From positions 3,224,001 to 3,288,000 of the forward strand of contig CM028326.1 in the NCBI GenBank assembly GCA_016647705.1: 64,000 nt of DNA, written 5' to 3'. Source of the stretch: Eucommia ulmoides. Taxonomy: Eukaryota > Streptophyta > Magnoliopsida > Garryales > Eucommiaceae. Of the stretch, positions 58,565-64,000 are shown in pieces. Each line of letters begins with the position of its first letter. Positions within the stretch are counted from its first letter, which is position 1. Under the pieces are notes generated by a model. The model did no database searches and was not told the origin of the DNA. It saw nothing but the letters and a program-made list of their open reading frames with translations. Position numbers and translations under genes: made by a program.

Positions 58565-60440
58565 GAATACGTGGGTTTTTTATGATTTCTTATCCGGAAA
58601 TTTCAGGACACCTGTCGACGTGCTATTAAACGACGACGTTTAAGATGGCGCGTCACAAACTTATTTTGACTCAAAACAAGGTTGACCAGTCGACTGTATG
58701 CCCAATGTCACATGTGCAATAAGAAACATTTTTGCATTGTTGATAATATTTTTTTATTTCATAAATAATTACTTCACAAATATCTTTTTTATACAAAAAT
58801 ATTTTTTGATGGCTAAGAAATATGTAAATATTGTTAAAAAAATTATTAAAAATATAATTAATTAATTCAGTTAATAGCTATAATTAATTAGTTATAGAAA
58901 ATGAATTTGAGAAATAAAATAGAGTTATCATTTGTTACAAAAACATTTCAGATTAACATATTACAATATAAAATTATAGAATCAAAATTTGAATTACAGT
59001 GAGTTGGTGAAATATTAAATGTAAAACAAAAAGAACAAATTGTACTACCAAACAGAAAGTAAAACGAAGTAACAAGAAAAAAAAAAAGAGTGAGACAATC
59101 GTTTGACGATTTCTCCTTAAATAAAATTTCGTCCCAACTAGAGTGTTTACAGTTGACTGAGCGTATGCCTCATAGGATATAACAATCGACACTTACTAGT
59201 ACCAACACTAGAAACAAAATACTTTAACGAACAGAAAAGTGTTGAAACTCTCTAACTCTTAAGACAATAAGCTCTAAAGAAACACGTGAATATAAACTTA
59301 AGATTGGATGCCTATATGTTAAGGAATGTCTGTCATTTTATAAAGAGCAAATTTAGTAACTAAAGATAATAAAGTGACCATCTGTGTAACGCCTGAATTA
59401 AAAACCATTAGTTAATTTTGTAACTCTTACCAGTTACACAACCTCCATATATTTGTAACTATATGTAATTATGAACTTGAACAATTGGGCTATATTTGAG
59501 ATTAATCTAATTTTTGGATTAATTTTGTTTAAAAGAATATTAAGATCAAGTCTACCACTCCTCAAGGCCACAAGGGTAGGCCTAGGGCCCTGCCTGGTCC
59601 GACTGGGCGATTGGTCCGCGACGCACGCGCACGTGTGACTTTATTTGTGTTATAGTCATTAACTTATTTTTTGTTCATATTAGTTCAATATTCTAAAGAA
59701 CTTACTTTCAAGAAGTAACTCAAGTATTAATAAATGACTTTTTATATTTTGCAATAACTAATGTGGGATAACTCATACATCACATCAATCAACAATTTCA
59801 AATGGATTCTTGAACAATTTTAATTCATTTTTAAATAATTTTTGACAAATAAATATACCATATTCATTTTCTTACCAAAAAAATATATTGATATATTTCA
59901 ACCGATCGATTTTACCCTTTGTATGCCCTTTGTTTTGATTTTATTTTTCTAAAAACTATTCATTTTCAAACAAAAAAAATTAAAAAAATTTGAACCATCC
60001 AATAAAAAATAAACCTAGGTAAATGTCTTAAAATTTATTTACATTTTATTTTTAGTTTGAATATGTGAGATACTAAAACATGCAAGCAATGTTCAATTGT
60101 GATATTTTTCGGTGCACAATTTTGTATAAGTTTTATTGTCTCTACTATTAATAATTACTAAATTAATATATAAAATGAAAAGACATTCGGTGACAAATAC
60201 TTTATTTCACCCTTAATTTTAAAAAAATTCAAGAGATAAAAACAACTTGTATTTTAATATTACCTATTTAAAATAGGCGAAAGTACAATACACGCGTTTG
60301 CACAAACTCTTTTCTTCTTCATCTTGTAACTCTCAAAACTTGTACATACCTTTACATTTGCTTCATTTACTACATTTACTTCGTTCTATACGGTTAAATC
60401 TAAGTATTAACATTTGTTAATGATGTTTTCTTTCATTTTC
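58565..60440. other. Intergenic DNA with possible retroelement remnants
   Basis: No host gene. The segment 59390-59830 contains a short GC-rich patch (gtccgcgacgcacgcgcacgtg) like the one in the solo LTR at 60.9 kb and may be a diverged LTR fragment. I could not find its ends. Confidence 0.4.
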
Positions 60441-60725
60441 ATTAGGTTTACCGTTTAGGATAGGGCGCATGAGGATTCAGAACCTACTAAATTACAAACC
60501 CCATAAAAAGTTAGGCTTACCGTTTAGGATAGGGCACCGTGTGCTATACATTCATATACAATATAAAGTATGCATATATTTCATGTATTAATTCATGAGT
60601 CATTATAAAATGTCCAACAAATTAACCCACCAACCCCCGGGGTTCACTAAGACAGATAATGTTGATATTCATTGTGCTATGATATTCAAATCCTTTAATT
60701 TTTTCCAAAAAAAATACTTCAAATA

Positions 60726-61693
60726 TGTTGAAACAAATGAATTTTAATTAAAAATTTTAGAACAGAAAATGCCAAATGAGCAATTTCCTCTAGTCCTTTT
60801 ATCCCACATTGGTTGGGAGAGGTGAAATTAATGAGGATATCTAGGGGTATGTGAGACATTTGGGGTGTGCCCCAAGGGGTACCCACATTTTGTGGAGGGG
60901 AGAGGAGTTACATCCCTACCGGTTTACCACACACGCGTGCGCACCGCCGCCCGTCCGGCCGGGCAGTGCCGAGTCGAGTCGCGCGTGTGATGAGGTGGCA
61001 CTTATTTACTTTTTAGAAAAAATTTATTTAAAAATATTTTTTTTTAAAACAGTTTAATTAAAAAAAAAAATTAAAAAAAACGTTTGAACTGTCCGTTTGA
61101 ATAATAAAAAAATTTGAACCGTTAAAATAAAAAAAAAAACCGTTTTAATTTATTAACGTTTTAAATTAAAACCGTTTAACGTTTTAATAAAAACGTTTAA
61201 AATAATAATTAAATTATTTAAACGTTGTTTTTATTAATTTCGGTTTCAAAAATTCAAACGGTTTGGTTTTTTTTTTTTTCTCTCCTATAAATACAAGCTT
61301 TTTTCCTCAGTTTTAAGAACGAAAAACAGTGTTCTGCTTCTGTTTCTGTTCCGAACTGTTCTGAAACAGTTTCGGTTTCTACTGTTTTGTTCTTCCGGAA
61401 TTGTTCCGATCTGTTCCGGTACTGTTTCTTCAGTTCGATTTTGGTTTCCGAGCAGTTTGTTCGTTTTGCGAACAGTGAGTGGAGGTGTTTGGTTTTCGGG
61501 ACTTCTACAGTGCAAAGAACGTCCTAAACAGAGAAGAATTCTGGGATGTTTTATCCTGGGGACGACGGGACTGATACACTGCTTGCACGTTCTTGGGTAG
61601 AGCCGCGAAACGTCTTAAAGAGAGCGACCTAGTCCGCGACTCATCCCAATAAATTTTGGTAAACTCGTTCTTTATTTATTTTCTACAACAACA
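60726..61693 (+). mobile_element. Solo LTR 1 with AAATA duplication
   Basis: Starts TGTTGAAAC and ends CAACAACA, flanked by AAATA (60721-60725, 61694-61698). A TATA-like box (CTATAAATA) is at about 61285-61293 on the plus strand. A GC-rich patch (60930-60990) precedes an A/T-rich stretch. No internal region or second LTR remains, so it is a solo LTR, 968 bp. Confidence 0.85.
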
Positions 61694-62394
61694 AAATACG
61701 AAAACACACATTCATATCAACTATGGCTCTCATGGATCTAAGCCATATTTCTTAGGAAACCGACCCATATACTAAAACCATGTAATGTCTTGTACCAATA
61801 ATCACTAGGTCATTACAGCAAACGAGGATTAAAAATTCAACAAAACACGTACATGCGACATTCAACACTGCTCCCATGATTACAGAAGGGACAGCTAAAA
61901 ACAGTGCCCTCGACTTCCTCTTACCCATTTTCAGCTACTCCTTTTTGCCTTGATAAATACACAAACACCCAACTTATTAGTTATTTCTCGATGTATCAAA
62001 CAATAAAAACATAAAGAAAACCATACTTCGAAATGACATATTCTACAGAAAACCCTAGAATTCAATACATATATTGAAACCAACAATTTTGCCGTAAATG
62101 TTTCTTATTAGTGATTCTTTCGCATCGTCAGTGTAATTATAATCCGTAAATCAACTGTCAAATTAAATTCCTGATAGGTGTGAAAAACCTATCTATTTTC
62201 AATCCGAATTGGTTAGTTTTTTAATATGTTTATAGTTATTTTTATTATGTTTTAATTAGTTTTCATACTTTTTGTATAACTCAGGTGTATGGGTAAAAAA
62301 GATAGGAAACTGAAGCTAAAACGATAAGATCGAACCAAAGCGGTTCGAAGTTACGGTGGATAAACAAGTTCGGAGGCTAAAAGCTGAAACAGGC

Positions 62395-62690
62395 CCACTG
62401 CTTAGGCATCCAGACCACTGCCTAAGCGGTGAAGATGTAGAGAAGAGCAAAATGTTATTAACGGACGACCGCCGGAGCAGAAATTCTACCGCTTAGGCGG
62501 AAATCCAGCAGAGGATGAAGAAGAGCTACTGACAGCTGCTCGCCTAGGCGGAATTTCTACCGCCTAGGCGAAAATCCAACAGAATGTTCTCCAGTCCACC
62601 GCCTACTTCACCGCCCAAGCAATCAGACTTAACCGACCTAACTCCGCCTAGGCGGAATTTTCATCGCTTAAGCGGATTTGCCCTGCACAG
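62395..62690. repeat. Cluster of palindromic CCGCCTAGGCGG motifs in solo LTR 2
   Basis: About eight forms of 'ccgcctaggcgg' (some with cttag or ctaag) lie in 300 bp, many followed by 'aaatccagca' or 'aatttctac'. The full motif is a perfect 12-bp palindrome. It codes for nothing. Confidence 0.75.
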
Positions 62691-63190
62691 CCTTTAGATA
62701 TTTTTAGGATATTTTTGCTATAAATATCCCTTCTCCTCCCCCTTGGTCGGATCTCTCTAATCTCTCTTGCATTTTTTAGCCCCTTAGGCTATATTTAAGC
62801 CGAGGGTTAGGAATTTTAGTGGTGGAGCTCGCATCCTGAAATGGATAAGACGGCGAATCGATCGTGGAGCGTTCTTAGCGGTTTATCTTCGGGCGAGGCT
62901 AAGTTCTTCGATCGTTTTTCCTTATTTCTTTATCTTAGGAGTATGTGAACATGTTTAGCTCGTTATTTCTTGTATATGCGGCTATGGCCCCGAGTTAAAT
63001 ATGGATTGTAGTAGGGATTAACCTAATATTTATAAATACGTTGGTTGGATGATTTCGGTGTTTCGTTTGTAATTGTTCTTCGTAGTTTGATTGTATTTAT
63101 CGTATTGTTTGTTTATTATGCTTGGATTGATAAATGGAGAATACGGGATTTTGACAAAACCCCGGATTCGGATTAGGGTAAACAAATGCT

Positions 63191-63590
63191 ACGATTCAAT
63201 AACCCGGGAGAGAGTTGGATTGTGGACAATCGATGACGTTGGGCAAGACACACGCTACCTAGGGTCGTAAAGACGTTGAGGGGGACCTCTTCGTTGGCTC
63301 GAAGTTGCGTTATATTCCTCGTCTTACACTCGGAAGAGGTGGTGAAGGAGTTTTAGAACGGAGATTGTCGATAGGGTAAATACAACACGACGATTCAATA
63401 ACCCGGGAGGGAGTTGGATTGTGTGCAATCAATGACGCTGGGCGAGACTCGCGTGACCTAGGGTCGTTAAGACGTTGAAGGGACTTCTCCATTGACTCGA
63501 AGTCATGTATTCTCCCGTCTTACACTCGAAAGAGGTAGCGACGGAGTTTACGTACCGAGATTGTCAAATAGGTCGAACAACGTAAACGCG
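63191..63590. repeat. 199-bp tandem duplication in solo LTR 2
   Basis: Copies start at 63191 and 63390 (both 'acgattcaataacccggga') and share 'gttggattgtg', 'gacgttga' and 'cttacactcg' in order, about 199 bp apart. Differences are point changes. Confidence 0.85.
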
Positions 63591-64000
63591 AGTAAATCGA
63601 AATCAAACACGTATTTGTAAACATGTTAATTCCTATACAATTCTTCACCCTAAAACATATTAATATATTAGTGTAGTTAATTTATGATATATTAGTATTA
63701 GTTTAATTAATTAAATACATTTGCTTTTTGCCTAGATAAAATTAGGTCACGACAAATGCGGTATTCGATAGTAACGACAACAATCCCTGTGGATACGATA
63801 ACCCGATCTTAACGATCACACTATACTAAAATTTAGACCTCGTATACTTGCGAGAGTAAGTGGCTGCATGTTTTACGCCCCTATCAATTCCCAACCGCAG
63901 CTTGACAGCTTCATCTTAACAAAGAGGAAATCAACCGTAAATACAGAAGCAAACAATTATTGTTCAATTGAGTATAGGAAGAGAAAATTGTACACAATCA

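Larger units (their letters stand above)
62172..63886 (+). mobile_element. Solo LTR 2 with ATTCC duplication
   Basis: Starts TGATAGG, ends CCTATCA, flanked by ATTCC (62167-62171, 63887-63891), 1,715 bp. A TATA-like GCTATAAATATC lies at about 62719-62730. 'aatccctgtggatacga' near 63781 resembles a phrase seen close to the ends of Gypsy-type plant LTRs. It has two internal repeat structures, listed separately. Confidence 0.85.
60465..64000 (-). pseudogene. Segmental copy of the 5' half of ELOF1, broken
   Basis: From 60465 the sequence repeats 57386 onward and continues to the window end (matching 58264), interrupted by two solo LTRs. It contains exon 1 with its ATG, but 37 bp are missing (codons 8 to 19, between 'cgacttcctctt' and 'aacagtg'), a frame-breaking loss. 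The copied region lacks ELOF1 exons 2-4. A 22-bp piece 'aggtttaccgtttaggataggg' at 60444-60465 also matches 57431-57453 and sits at the junction. The copy is a pseudogene; its 5' UTR-like end runs out of the window. Confidence 0.85.

Noticed and set aside
1..64000. tRNA, rRNA or snRNA genes
   Set aside because: No B-box-like GGTTCGAATCC context with a cloverleaf and no rRNA motif was found on reading either strand. A dedicated scan was not possible.
1..64000. A wholly new molecular system
   Set aside because: Every coding region I could support belongs to a known family or a mobile-element family. The unusual features are rearrangements and repeat architectures.

Overview
This is a 64-kb piece of AT-rich plant nuclear DNA, most likely from a eudicot. 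Split GT-AG genes with clear plant homologues, many small inverted-repeat (MITE-like) elements, LTR retrotransposons and a plastid-derived fragment all point that way. I could not name the species. The identifications come from reading the sequence; no database search was run.

The left half (1-34 kb) holds almost no host genes. It carries a dense set of MITEs and simple repeats (1-8 kb). From 8.2 to 15.8 kb a decayed DNA transposon carries a broken Mutator-like transposase and a convergent, broken Ulp1-like/mobile-domain gene. A short Helitron-like element lies at 16.2-16.8 kb. A nested retrotransposon complex fills 18.6-31.2 kb. Its outer LTR element has no coding capacity and a CTATT target duplication; a 7.7-kb Ty1/copia element with a CATCC duplication has inserted in its left LTR. 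The copia element holds a degraded piece of the plastid ndhB gene.

The right half (35-58.5 kb) is the genic part. It has a DUF1685 gene (+), a plastid-type DUF3082 membrane protein gene (+), a DUF599 membrane protein gene (-), a mitochondrial-type quinone oxidoreductase of the RTN4IP1 family (-), and the transcription elongation factor ELOF1/Elf1 (-). All exon models preserve frame. One intron of the oxidoreductase uses a GC donor, and two genes contain microexons of 22-26 nt. Most introns are loaded with MITEs or local tandem repeats.

Two segmental duplications are visible. A block downstream of the DUF1685 gene, plus the promoter and first codons of the DUF3082 gene, is repeated (37.5-40.5 kb). 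The 5' part of ELOF1 is repeated at 60.4-64 kb, where it has a frame-destroying 37-bp deletion and two solo LTRs with perfect 5-bp target duplications. I found no tRNA, rRNA or CRISPR and no clear novel molecular system. The most interesting points are the nested and composite mobile elements and the duplications that relocate promoter pieces.
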